Shown here: positions 33,014 to 41,799 of the stretch, one piece after another | How positions within the stretch are numbered: position 1 is the stretch's first letter | How the letters are laid out: every line of letters starts with the position of its first letter | DNA from: Mucilaginibacter lappiensis | GTDB taxonomy: Bacteria > Bacteroidota > Bacteroidia > Sphingobacteriales > Sphingobacteriaceae | Length of the DNA stretch: 64,000 nt | Assembly (NCBI RefSeq): GCF_900155965.1 | Contig: NZ_FTMG01000014.1 | Coordinates: forward strand, 121,718-185,717 | Direction of reading: 5' to 3' | Notes under the pieces: model-generated | The model's database searches: none | Told to the model about the DNA's origin: nothing | What the model saw: only the letters and a program-made list of their open reading frames with translations | Program-made: the position numbers and the translations under genes

Positions 33014-33385
33014 GTATGTTGCTAATGTAAGCAAATAACACACGAGGGAGAAAAGCGTTTTAATTGATAACCACAACAATCCCCCCTATTCCAAATCCCC
33101 ATTCCCAAAAGTATCACCTTGGTTAATCCCTCTTGTTATTTTGCATCGAATAGAAAAAAATAAAACTACTAAATTAATAGTCTTTTTCTATATTCGTAGA
33201 AATATTATGAAATCAAGTAGGGGTAAATCTTTAATATGTTGTAATAGCTGTAGTTAACATCACTAACAGTTGTTTCATTTCTATTAAATTTTACCATCAT
33301 GATACCTGCCCTGCTCATCTGGCTCTTCAAAAAATACCTGGCCCCGGCCTTAAAGGATAAACATATTACCCCGTTAGCTTTTATC
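33014..33385. other. AT-rich divergent intergenic region
   Basis: No convincing gene, repeat or RNA is visible. It separates the divergent amidase and DUF6134-type genes and presumably holds both promoters. An ATG at 33299 in frame with the next gene exists, but it precedes a non-signal-like stretch. Confidence 0.5.
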
Positions 33386-33979
33386 ATGCCCTTAAAAAAA
33401 GCGGCGACCTTGCTGGCGCTGCTTTACTTTTCATCGGCACTGATGGCACAGGAGCAAATCACCAAATATAATGTGCTGCATAGCGGAAATGTGGTAGGCC
33501 ATATGGATCTGTACCAAAAACGCGAGGGTGATGATCTGTCGTTGAGAATGATATCGCAGGTAAAAATGCGTTTCATTATGAGCATCCAGGTAGATATTCA
33601 TGAGGAATCTGTTTTTCAGAAAGGTAAGCTTATCAGCTCCAGCATCTACCGCAAAGTGAATGGCAAAGAGAAAGCCAATCGCCAAACCAGGGCTTGCGGC
33701 GATTGCTACCAGGCTATAACCGACGGTAAAAGTAAACAGCTCGATCAAAAATTCATCGGCACCAACCTCATGCTGCTGTATTGCCGCGAGCCCGATAACA
33801 ACGCACAAATCTATTGCGATAACTTTCAGCAGTTTTTGCAGGTAAAGCAGGTATCTCCACATGTGTACCGTATCGACCTGCCCGATGGTAATTACAATTT
33901 TTATTCCTACACCAACGGAGTATGCAGCAAAGTTGATATTCACCACTCGTTATATACCATTCAAATACAACTGGCCTGA
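33386..33979 (+). CDS. secreted DUF6134-type protein
   Basis: From ATG 33386 the protein has a signal peptide (MPLKKAATLLALLYFSSALM, cut before AQEQ) and a mature part of about 175 residues. The mature part is beta-rich: KYNVLHSGNVVGHMDLYQKR, LSLRMISQVKMRFIMSIQVD, KLISSSIYRKVNGKEKANRQ, then a cysteine pair (ACGDCY). The family occurs widely in Bacteroidota as a periplasmic protein of unknown function. It lies 25 bases before the ECF sigma gene and may be part of its regulon or operon. Confidence 0.7.
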   Translation: MPLKKAATLLALLYFSSALMAQEQITKYNVLHSGNVVGHMDLYQKREGDDLSLRMISQVKMRFIMSIQVDIHEESVFQKGKLISSSIYRKVNGKEKANRQTRACGDCYQAITDGKSKQLDQKFIGTNLMLLYCREPDNNAQIYCDNFQQFLQVKQVSPHVYRIDLPDGNYNFYSYTNGVCSKVDIHHSLYTIQIQLA

Positions 33980-34004
33980 AATTTTGTAATTAAGCCCTTC
34001 GCCC

Positions 34005-34646
34005 GTGAATCTGACCGCCAAACAAGCTATCTTTAACGCAAACTTTCACCCTTTTAAAGTGGAATATAGCGATAGCTCGGTCATCAATTTACTTAAGCAG
34101 GGCAGTCAAAGGGCCTTTGAATGGTTATTTAAAGAACACTTTAAAAGCCTGCATGCCTATGCGTATACATTTTTAAAGGATGACGAAATGGCCGAAGAAA
34201 TTGTACAAAATGTATTTTGCCGCATCTGGGAAAAACGCGATAACCTTAAAACCGATGGCTCGCTCAAATCATACCTGTATCGCGCTGTACATAACGAAAG
34301 TTTGAACTATATAAAACACCAAAAGGTAAAGGCCAATTTCGGCCTATATTATGCCGGACAGTTACAACAGGACGAGGAAGAACAGGCCTCAGGCAAAGTA
34401 ATGACCGCCGAACTGCAACAACGGATCGATACGGCCATGAGCGAGTTGCCGCAGCAATGCCGTACTATTTTTCAGCTCAGCCGTTTTGAGCAGCTCAAGT
34501 ATCAGCAAATTGCCGATCATATGGGGCTTTCTATTAAAACAATAGAGAACCAAATGGGTAAGGCGCTGCGAATAATGCGCCAGAAACTGGCGGAGTTTTT
34601 ACCAATTATTTTATTTTTATTAACCCGATGGCTGCACAATGAGTAG
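34005..34646 (+). CDS. ECF RNA polymerase sigma-70 factor (FecI-like)
   Basis: A 213-residue extracytoplasmic-function sigma factor. Region 2 is RAFEWLFKEHFKSLHAYAYT, then LKDDEMAEEIVQNVFCRIWE; region 4 is LPQQCRTIFQLSRFEQLKYQ, followed by QIADHMGLSIKTIENQMGKA, the helix-turn-helix for the -35 element. It uses a GTG start at 34005, as there is no ATG before region 2. The FecR-like anti-sigma gene overlaps its end by 8 bases. Confidence 0.92.
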   Translation: MNLTAKQAIFNANFHPFKVEYSDSSVINLLKQGSQRAFEWLFKEHFKSLHAYAYTFLKDDEMAEEIVQNVFCRIWEKRDNLKTDGSLKSYLYRAVHNESLNYIKHQKVKANFGLYYAGQLQQDEEEQASGKVMTAELQQRIDTAMSELPQQCRTIFQLSRFEQLKYQQIADHMGLSIKTIENQMGKALRIMRQKLAEFLPIILFLLTRWLHNE

Positions 34647-35622
34647 TGCCAATATACATATGGATGATGATCTGCTGGTGAAATACCTGGCGGGCGAAGC
34701 TACGCCTGCCGAGCACCAACAGGTAGAGGATTGGGTGGCAGCTGATGAAACCAACAAAAAACTTTTTGATGATTTTAAGCTGATCTGGGATCAGAGCCCC
34801 GTAACAGAGCGGGATGTAAACAAAGACGATGCTTTTATCCGTCTGCAAAACCGCATCAACAGTAATGTCGCTCCCCCGCGTGGGCCTATGATTAAAAAAC
34901 TGAGCCGCAAGCAGTGGATCGGTATTGCGGCTTCGGTAGTTTTAATATGCACAGTGCTGTGGCTAACCTTTAACCATATTTACGATAACGGTTCGGTTTC
35001 CTTTGTGCGGATAGATAGTAAAGATAAGGTGCAGACCCAATCCCTACCAGATGGATCGGTGATCACCCTAAATACCCGTTCAACTTTGGTGTACCCGGGC
35101 AGGTTTACAGGCAACATCCGGCCGGTGAGTTTAAGGGGCGAAGCTTTCTTTAAAGTAAGTCCCGATAAAACAAAACCTTTTATAATTAAGGTGAATGATG
35201 TAACGGTTAGGGTTGTTGGAACGTCATTCAATATCAAGAGCCGTGAAGGTAAGACCGAAGTAATTGTAGAAACCGGCATTGTACAGGTAAGCAAAAAGCA
35301 AAACAGCGTTGACCTAAACCCTGGCGAACAGGTAACCGTGATCAAAGACCAGGACTTATTAGCTAAACAACAGAGCAAGGGCAAATTGTATAACTATTAC
35401 CTTACCGGGCAACTGGTTTGTGATAAAACCCCGTTGAGCGAGGTAGTACAAGCATTGAATGAAGCGTATGGTGCGCACATTTCGATAGCCAATAAGTCAT
35501 TGGAGAGTTTACCGATCACTACTACATTTAAAGGCCAGTCGCTTGATGAAGTACTGGACGTTATTAGCAGCACATTTAAGATCACGGTGGTTCGTAAAAA
35601 CCAGCAGATACTTTTTAAATAA
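34639..35622 (+). CDS. FecR family anti-sigma factor
   Basis: A 327-residue inner-membrane protein. The cytoplasmic N-terminus (DDDLLVKYLAGEATPAEHQQ) binds sigma. A membrane helix (WIGIAASVVLICTVLWL) follows at about 92-108, then the FecR beta-domain (DSKDKVQTQSLPDGSVITLN, SLRGEAFFKVSPDKTKPFII, GTSFNIKSREGKTEVIVETG), and a C-terminal STN-like part (TPLSEVVQALNEAYGAHISI) of the DUF4974 type. It is translationally coupled to the sigma gene. The next gene is the expected outer-membrane signal partner, although it is not a TonB receptor. Confidence 0.92.
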   Translation: MSSANIHMDDDLLVKYLAGEATPAEHQQVEDWVAADETNKKLFDDFKLIWDQSPVTERDVNKDDAFIRLQNRINSNVAPPRGPMIKKLSRKQWIGIAASVVLICTVLWLTFNHIYDNGSVSFVRIDSKDKVQTQSLPDGSVITLNTRSTLVYPGRFTGNIRPVSLRGEAFFKVSPDKTKPFIIKVNDVTVRVVGTSFNIKSREGKTEVIVETGIVQVSKKQNSVDLNPGEQVTVIKDQDLLAKQQSKGKLYNYYLTGQLVCDKTPLSEVVQALNEAYGAHISIANKSLESLPITTTFKGQSLDEVLDVISSTFKITVVRKNQQILFK

Positions 35623-35631
35623 TATATTTTG

Positions 35632-35763
35632 ATTTCGGAATTCGGATGTTCGATTTCGGATTTAGATTAAAATAGCGAAGAGTAAGAGGATAAATAAATT
35701 AATCAAAAATTTGGGATGTTCGAGTTCAGAAAAATCCGAAATCGAACATCCGAACTCCGAAAT
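35632..35763. repeat. inverted TTCGGAATTCGGATGTTCGA repeat
   Basis: Two 32-base arms, at 35632-35663 and 35732-35763, are inverted copies with one mismatch. A third relative is at 60971-61001. The right arm overlaps the first in-frame ATG upstream of the next gene, arguing for the later ATG at 35770. Confidence 0.7.
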
Positions 35764-35769
35764 TACCTT

Positions 35770-37467
35770 ATGTATAGCTTACGCAGATATATCCTTTTCT
35801 TCCTGATCATTTTAGCCCTCCCGGTAGTTAGCCGGGGCACAGAAGGTGAATCTATCCTCGCCAAAAACATATCTGTTCACGTCAGTAATATGCGTTTAGG
35901 CACGGTGTTAAAAACTATCGAGCAAAAGGGAAATTTCACTTTTTCGTACAACAGCAATATTGTAAAAACCGATAGCCTGGTAACCCTCAATGCCGATAAC
36001 TGGACCATTAAGGAAGTGCTCGACCGTATGCTTCTGAATCACTTTGAGTATAAGGAAACGCGCAATTTTGTGATCCTGCGCTATGCTCCATTGCAACTAT
36101 CCTTAACTACCGAAAAAGCAATTACCGAAGACGGGGAATACACCATCAGCGGTTTTGTAACCGACGACCGCAGCGGTAAGAAATTGGAGAATGCCAGTGT
36201 ATATGATCGCTCCCTGCTGCAATCCACCCTTACCGGTAAAGACGGGCGCTTTGAGCTTCGTTTACAAAACAATGGAAAACCTGTAATGCTCACCGTAAGT
36301 AAGGAGTATTATAGAGATACCACCGTCACCTTTCTTTCGGGTGTTACGGTAAACTCTAATCAATCTCAGCTTGACGAAGACGGCTACATGGTCAGTAATA
36401 ATGATGATGGCATTGAGCACACCGTTCTGGGGGGCCTTTTCACTTCGACCAGGCAAAAGATACGCGCGGCCAATCTGCATGGCCTTATTGCGCAAGCCCC
36501 ATTCCAGGCATCAGCCATACCGGGGGTAAGTACGCATGCTGAGTTTAGCGGGCAGGTGGTTAACGCGGTTTCCCTGAACGCGGTAGGCGGTTATAATGCC
36601 GGGGTTGATGGTTTTGAACTGGGCCTTATTTTTAACCTGGATAAGGGCGATGTAGGGGCCGTACAAATTGCCGGTATATTTAACGTAGTTGGCGGCAATG
36701 TAAACGGTATACAAGTTGGCGGCTTGTATAATAATGTACTGGGGAGTGTTCGGGGGATACAGCTTTCCTTGTTGCATAACAGCGTAAAACGAGACATGAA
36801 CGGCATACAAATAGCCGGCTTATACAATCATACCTGGGGACAGGTAAGAGGTATCCAACTGGCGGCTTTAGGCAATATTACAGGGCAAAAATATAGTGGC
36901 ATGCAAGTGGCCGGGCTTTTTAACTATGCCCGCAACCTGCGCGGCGTGCAGCTTGGATTGATCAACATAGCCGACACCTCATCGGGCTACAGCATCGGGC
37001 TCATCAACATTGTACGTTATGGCTATCATAAACTGGCTCTGTCATCCAACGAAACCTTGAATGCCAACATTGCCCTTAAAACCGGTAGTAAAAACCTGTA
37101 CACTATGTGGATGGGTGGCCTCCGGGTAAATGATAACAGTAAATTGTATGCCTTTGGCTTTGGTTTTGGCCGCGAATTGGGCATGGGCAAGCACCTGGCT
37201 TTTAATCCCGAAATAAGCGAGCAATATGTTTACCAGGGTAACTGGGCACGTACCAATCTGCTGGCCAAGCTTGATGCGGCACTCACCTATCGTGTTGCCA
37301 AAGCATTTTCCATCAATGCCGGACCATCGCTCAACCTTTTTTATTCAGACCAGCGCAACGCAGTTAATGGATACGCGTATGTCCGGGATCTGCACCATAG
37401 CTTTATCAACAACAGCAACAACTGGACCGGCTGGGTTGGATGGACCGTTGGTGTAAGTTTCTTTTGA
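35770..37467 (+). CDS. STN/carboxypeptidase-regulatory/surface-repeat protein
   Basis: From ATG 35770, 565 residues. The signal peptide is YSLRRYILFFLIILALPVVS. An STN domain follows (NISVHVSNMRLGTVLKTIEQ, FTFSYNSNIVKTDSLVTL), then a carboxypeptidase-like regulatory domain (YTISGFVTDDRSGKKLENAS), then a middle section of repeated units like GIQVGGLYN, GIQLSLLHN, GIQIAGLYN, GMQVAGLFN, GVQLGLINI of the LA_2272 surface-repeat type, and a beta-barrel-like end finishing WTGWVGWTVGVSFF. No TonB box or plug is seen. It is likely outer-membrane or surface exposed and regulated by the sigma/FecR pair upstream. Confidence 0.75.
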   Translation: MYSLRRYILFFLIILALPVVSRGTEGESILAKNISVHVSNMRLGTVLKTIEQKGNFTFSYNSNIVKTDSLVTLNADNWTIKEVLDRMLLNHFEYKETRNFVILRYAPLQLSLTTEKAITEDGEYTISGFVTDDRSGKKLENASVYDRSLLQSTLTGKDGRFELRLQNNGKPVMLTVSKEYYRDTTVTFLSGVTVNSNQSQLDEDGYMVSNNDDGIEHTVLGGLFTSTRQKIRAANLHGLIAQAPFQASAIPGVSTHAEFSGQVVNAVSLNAVGGYNAGVDGFELGLIFNLDKGDVGAVQIAGIFNVVGGNVNGIQVGGLYNNVLGSVRGIQLSLLHNSVKRDMNGIQIAGLYNHTWGQVRGIQLAALGNITGQKYSGMQVAGLFNYARNLRGVQLGLINIADTSSGYSIGLINIVRYGYHKLALSSNETLNANIALKTGSKNLYTMWMGGLRVNDNSKLYAFGFGFGRELGMGKHLAFNPEISEQYVYQGNWARTNLLAKLDAALTYRVAKAFSINAGPSLNLFYSDQRNAVNGYAYVRDLHHSFINNSNNWTGWVGWTVGVSFF

Positions 37468-37500
37468 TGAACTTACCCTGATCAGGCGGGTCATTTTGTT

Positions 37501-37610
37501 AAAAAGTGGGTTTACATGGTTTACACTTTTCACGGTTAACATGAAGCTATTTTATTGACAATCAGATAATTACTCAAAATACTAAGCCAAATAGTGTAAA
37601 CCCACTTTTT
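37501..37610. repeat. 16-bp inverted repeat after the surface-repeat gene
   Basis: AAAAAGTGGGTTTACA (37501-37516) and TGTAAACCCACTTTTT (37595-37610) are perfect complements 78 bases apart, starting 34 bases after the gene's stop. GTTTACA also recurs between the arms. Confidence 0.6.
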
Positions 37611-37620
37611 TGTCATTTTT

Positions 37621-37911
37621 AGTCCCCTCAGGATCCCTTTCAGGTTTAAATTAACCCACAAAATTCACCAATCTGAATTTTAACAGGAGGCACCTACGGA
37701 GCCAGGGGACGTGCTATTTTGGGACACTATAAACACGGAGCCCCACTGGGGCTCGCAATACTTTATACTATAATCAATATACCCGGCCTGCCATTTGGCC
37801 TCGGAGAGGCCACGTGTTTATAGCTAAAAGCGCGCGTTATTTGGCTCCGTAGGTGCCTCCTAGTGAATTTTGTGGGTTAATTTAAACCTGGAAGAGACCT
37901 CGAGGGGGCTA
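37621..37911. repeat. nested palindromic element (MITE-like or structured RNA)
   Basis: There is no open frame here. A 28-bp perfect stem (37641-37668 with 37863-37890) encloses a 20-bp stem (37685-37704 with 37842-37861). That encloses an 11-bp stem CTATAAACACG/CGTGTTTATAG (37727-37737 with 37813-37823). Adjacent to the innermost stem are two small hairpins, GAGCCCC-act-GGGGCTC (37738-37754) and TGGCCTC-gga-GAGGCCA (37796-37812). Outside the 28-bp stem, an imperfect match extends the arms to about 37621 and 37911. Confidence 0.75.
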
Positions 37912-37949
37912 TAAAAATTTGCAGACCTTATCTTGTCAAAGTCCTCAAC

Positions 37950-37976
37950 AAAAAACCCGGCCATTATAGCCGGGTC
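37950..37976 (-). terminator. rho-independent terminator of the DegP gene
   Basis: ACCCGGC (37955-37961) and GCCGGGT (37969-37975) form the stem; on the minus strand it is followed by TTTTTTG. Confidence 0.85.
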
Positions 37977-38006
37977 TTCTTACACAATCACTTTATTTAA
38001 ATTTTC

Positions 38007-39545
38007 TTATTGCACCTGGAACATATTGTTAAAGTTTGTTCCATCTGGATAGTAGCCCGAGATAACCAGGTTGCCATTTCGCAGGTTGGTGATGGCTTTG
38101 TCAATATCAGCCACACTGTTGATGGGTTGTTTATTGATGCTGGTGATCACCGATCCTACGGGGATCTCAAAGTTATCAAACACTCGACCCGGACGCACCT
38201 GGGTTACCTTTACACCTGAGTTTACATGGAACTTAGCTTTTTCGGCACCGCTCAATGGTTGGAAACTTGCACCCAGTTTGTTAAACAATTCTTCTGCAGA
38301 TTTAGAAACTACAGCGGTACGGTTAGTTGGGGTAGCATCTGCTTTAAGTGTTACGGCAAATGTTTTCTCTTTACCATCGCGCAATACGGTTACGTTCAAT
38401 TTATCACCTGGCTGCATACGGCCAACATGCTCTTGCAGATCTGATGATTCATAAACCGGTGTTCCTTCCACTTTGGCTATGATATCGCCTTTTTTGATAC
38501 CGGCTTGTTCGGCACCGCCACCAGGTACCACATCATTCACATATAAACCGTTGTTATTGGTGATGTTCAACTTCTGGGCAACATCGGGGTTAAGCTCGGT
38601 AAAGCTTACGCCTACAAAGCCGCGTTTTACAGTACCGTATTTTTTAATGTCGTTCAACACCTTTTTAGCCAGGTTAACCGGAATGGCAAAACCATAACCC
38701 TCGTATGAACCGGTGTGCGAAGCAATAGCCGCATTAATACCAACCAATTCACCTTTAGTGTTTACCAAAGCGCCGCCGCTGTTACCCGGGTTAATAGCCG
38801 CATCTGTTTGAATGAATGACTCAATAGCCTTGTTTAATTTTGGCCCGCTCTGCTGATTGCGGGTACGTCCAAACGGACTATCATCGTCGCCATTATCTTC
38901 GCTGCCGATAATGCCTATGTTACGGCCTTTGGCGCTTATAATACCCGCTGTTACGGTTGAAGTTAAGTTAAATGGGTTACCAACAGCCAATACCCATTCG
39001 CCTACCCGGGTTTCGTCGGAGTTACCCAATTTGATGATAGGCAGGTCGTTTGCGCTGATCTTGATCAGGGCAAGGTCTGTACTTGGATCTGTACCAATCA
39101 CCTTAGCCTGAAAAGTACGGTGATCATTAGTAGCTACTGTGATTTTATCGGCCTTTTCAACCACGTGGTTATTGGTAACAATATAACCATCGGGCGAAAT
39201 GATCACACCAGAGCCAGATGCCATCTGCGGACCACGCTGCGGTGCACGCTGGCCAAACATGTCGCCAAACATTTGCTCCAATTGATCCTGTTTCCCACCC
39301 GACTCGCTGCTATATGTGGTACGAATATATACTACCGCCGGGGTTGCCGCGGCTGCCGCTTCCGTAAAATCAAGCGATCCGGTTGATGATACTACCGGTG
39401 TTGATTTATTACTGGTAAAATACACTTTTTGCTTTTCTTCAAAGCTCATGTTATCCGAGTATTTGTTCTCGATCACCTTATATGCGCCTAAAGCAAGTGC
39501 ACCTCCTACAAAAGCGGTTAATAGCGTTAAACCTATCTTTTTCAT
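38007..39545 (-). CDS. Do/DegP (HtrA) periplasmic serine protease
   Basis: Quality-control protease of the periplasm. The 512-residue protein has an N-terminal signal anchor (KKIGLTLLTAFVGGALALGA), a trypsin-like domain with His in YIVTNNHVVEKAD, Asp in DPSTDLALIKI and Ser in INPGNSGGALVNTKGELVGI, then two PDZ domains (GLYVNDVVPGGGAEQAGIKK, and a weaker one ending GSVITSINKQPINSVADIDK). The low-complexity loop SEDNGDDDSPFGRTRNQQSG is the LA loop. Length is normal. It is a single gene with its own terminator. Confidence 0.95.
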   Translation of the reverse strand: MKKIGLTLLTAFVGGALALGAYKVIENKYSDNMSFEEKQKVYFTSNKSTPVVSSTGSLDFTEAAAAATPAVVYIRTTYSSESGGKQDQLEQMFGDMFGQRAPQRGPQMASGSGVIISPDGYIVTNNHVVEKADKITVATNDHRTFQAKVIGTDPSTDLALIKISANDLPIIKLGNSDETRVGEWVLAVGNPFNLTSTVTAGIISAKGRNIGIIGSEDNGDDDSPFGRTRNQQSGPKLNKAIESFIQTDAAINPGNSGGALVNTKGELVGINAAIASHTGSYEGYGFAIPVNLAKKVLNDIKKYGTVKRGFVGVSFTELNPDVAQKLNITNNNGLYVNDVVPGGGAEQAGIKKGDIIAKVEGTPVYESSDLQEHVGRMQPGDKLNVTVLRDGKEKTFAVTLKADATPTNRTAVVSKSAEELFNKLGASFQPLSGAEKAKFHVNSGVKVTQVRPGRVFDNFEIPVGSVITSINKQPINSVADIDKAITNLRNGNLVISGYYPDGTNFNNMFQVQ

Positions 39546-39731
39546 TTATATTTGCCTTTCTTTATTTTGTTTATATAATTTAACAACTCAAATTTAATAC
39601 CATATAGACTACATAGTCAACCATTAGTTAAAGAGTTTTTTGTTAAATTTTGTTAAATTAAAATACTCCGGCTATTTTTTATGGCCTAAAGTTTGGGCTA
39701 CCTTAAGTAGCTGATATTAAATGACATTATT

Positions 39732-40517
39732 GTGAATATACGATTTTATAAATACCAGGGCGCCGGCAATGATTTTATACTGGTTGATAACCGGGAAAAC
39801 AAGATAGATCATTCGAACCCCAAGCTCATATCAACTCTGTGCGACCGCCGTTTTGGTATCGGGGGCGATGGCATGATGTTTCTTCAAAGTAAGGAAGGCT
39901 TTGATTTTGAAATGGTTTATTATAATGCCGATGGAGCCCCAAGCAGCATGTGCGGTAATGGCGGTCGTTGTATTGTTGCTTTCGCTAAGTTCCTGGGAAT
40001 CATTGGCTCCGAGACTGATTTTTTGGCGGTTGACGGCCCACACCATGCCAAAATTTCCGAAAGTGGTGATTGGGTAAGCCTGCAAATGATCAATGTCGAC
40101 CAGATCAATACCGATAAAGATGCTTACGTGCTCAATACCGGCTCTCCTCACTATGTAAAACAGGTAGAGGATCTGGAACATCGCGATGTGTACCACGAAG
40201 GTAAAGCTATCCGCAATAATGCTACCTATCGCGAAAAAGGAATCAACGTAAATTTTGTGGAACCCACCAGCGACGGCTATTTTGTACGCACCTTTGAACG
40301 GGGCGTTGAAGACGAAACCTTTGCCTGCGGAACCGGCGTTACCGCCGTAGCCCTGGCCATGGCCAGCCATAACCAAAAAACCGGGCACATCACCACCCCC
40401 ATTAAAGTTTTAGGCGGCGATTTGAACATCCGTTTTAACTATGATGGAAAAGTATTTAGCGATATCTTTTTGGAGGGACCTGCTGTCCAGGTGTTTAGTG
40501 GTGAAGTTACCGTTTAA
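39732..40517 (+). CDS. dapF: diaminopimelate epimerase
   Basis: Converts LL- to meso-diaminopimelate for lysine and peptidoglycan. The 261-residue protein has FYKYQGAGNDFILVDNRENK, the catalytic cysteines in SSMCGNGGRC and FACGTGVTAVALAM, and the glycine-rich FGIGGDGMMFL loop. The start is GTG 39732 (MNIRFYKYQG); no ATG is in frame nearby. It is a single gene, divergent from the DegP gene. Confidence 0.95.
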   Translation: MNIRFYKYQGAGNDFILVDNRENKIDHSNPKLISTLCDRRFGIGGDGMMFLQSKEGFDFEMVYYNADGAPSSMCGNGGRCIVAFAKFLGIIGSETDFLAVDGPHHAKISESGDWVSLQMINVDQINTDKDAYVLNTGSPHYVKQVEDLEHRDVYHEGKAIRNNATYREKGINVNFVEPTSDGYFVRTFERGVEDETFACGTGVTAVALAMASHNQKTGHITTPIKVLGGDLNIRFNYDGKVFSDIFLEGPAVQVFSGEVTV

Positions 40518-40582
40518 TATCTTCATTATTTATTTTGACAACTGCCCGAATATGCTGAAATTGTAGTCTTCAAAAGCACATC

Positions 40583-41704
40583 GTGTATTTTACAAACTAC
40601 TTTTTACAGGTTATTCTGCTATTGGGTGTGATTCAGGGATTAATCCTGTGCGGGATGCTTTTTTCAACACCTGGAACCCATTACATAAACCGTTTTTTAG
40701 GTGCAATTGTACTGCTGGTTAGCCTGGCCTGTTTAAATAGTTACTTTTTCCAGGCCCCGTGGTTTCAGGCAAGTCAATTATGCCGGCTGCTTGGCGCTGT
40801 TGTTCCTTTAGTAATCATCATGCCTGTTGGACCTCTTATTTTCTTTTATACACGCGCTATAATAACTCCCGGCTGGCGAATAGATAAAACACATCGGCGG
40901 CACTTCTACCCTACTATTATAGATCTTGTGCCTTATCTTGCGGCAATTATTTACCTTATTGGTTATTTTCTAAAAATGATAACCCCCAATCCAGCGCCAT
41001 GGGCATTGTTCATAGATAATTACAATACCTATGCCGATATCCCTCGCTGGCTTTCCATTTCTGTTTATCTGTATGCTTCTTATAGACTGATCCAAGTAAA
41101 TTCCGGGCAAAACTCAACCTATAAATGGCTGCGGTCATTTATCCTGGCATTTGCTCTTTTTCAATTCGTCTGGCTTTGTTTCATGATACCTTACCTTATA
41201 CCCCGGTACAACACTCCACTTTTAGAACAGGTAGGCTGGTATCCGGTTATGATTCCAATGGTTGTGCTCATATATTGGATGGGTATTAAAGGGTTCCTGG
41301 TATTCAAGACCGGTGATAAGAATGCGTATAAAAGGACCCTAGCTCGAATAACTTCAGACGAAGTCAGCCAAACCCTCGTTTTATTAACCCGACTTATGGA
41401 AGAAGAGCATTTGTATCTAAAACCCGACCTCAATCTGGAAATGGTGTCAAAACATATCCAATTACCCCCCAAAACTGTTTCGGCGGTATTAAACAATCAA
41501 TTACAGTTAAGTTTTAATCAATGGGTAAATGGTTACCGGGTAGCCGCATTTAAACAAAGGGTTGTACAGGCTAATTGCGGTCATCTTACTTTGGCCGGTG
41601 TGGCCTTAGAATGCGGGTTTAACTCCCAGGCCTCCTTTCAACGCGTTTTTAAACAGCTTACAGGTATGGTTCCCTCTGAGTACCGGGATTCTGTCACCTC
41701 ATGA
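40583..41704 (+). CDS. AraC-family regulator with seven-helix membrane N-terminus
   Basis: A 373-residue protein. The first 240 residues hold about seven hydrophobic helices (FLQVILLLGVIQGLILCGML through VMIPMVVLIYWMGIKGFLVF). A cytosolic AraC DNA-binding domain follows (LNLEMVSKHIQLPPKTVSAV to LAGVALECGFNSQASFQRVF and KQLTGMVPSEYR). Start is GTG 40583. Such membrane-bound AraC regulators are common in Bacteroidota and usually control a neighbouring gene; here the serine hydrolase just downstream is the likely target. Confidence 0.9.
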   Translation: MYFTNYFLQVILLLGVIQGLILCGMLFSTPGTHYINRFLGAIVLLVSLACLNSYFFQAPWFQASQLCRLLGAVVPLVIIMPVGPLIFFYTRAIITPGWRIDKTHRRHFYPTIIDLVPYLAAIIYLIGYFLKMITPNPAPWALFIDNYNTYADIPRWLSISVYLYASYRLIQVNSGQNSTYKWLRSFILAFALFQFVWLCFMIPYLIPRYNTPLLEQVGWYPVMIPMVVLIYWMGIKGFLVFKTGDKNAYKRTLARITSDEVSQTLVLLTRLMEEEHLYLKPDLNLEMVSKHIQLPPKTVSAVLNNQLQLSFNQWVNGYRVAAFKQRVVQANCGHLTLAGVALECGFNSQASFQRVFKQLTGMVPSEYRDSVTS

Positions 41705-41799
41705 TCCCGAGGTAAATAGCTCTCAAAACCAGATCTGAGAAGTGTTTCATTTAAATAGTTATGTATCAAAGGGCAATTTTACACGAAAAATTATTTGCC

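Noticed and set aside
37501..37911. CRISPR-like repeat array
   Set aside because: The repeats are inverted, not direct, have no regular spacers, and no cas gene is near.
39831..40388. 185-codon open frame antisense to dapF
   Set aside because: It is fully covered by the conserved dapF gene and shows no domain features.
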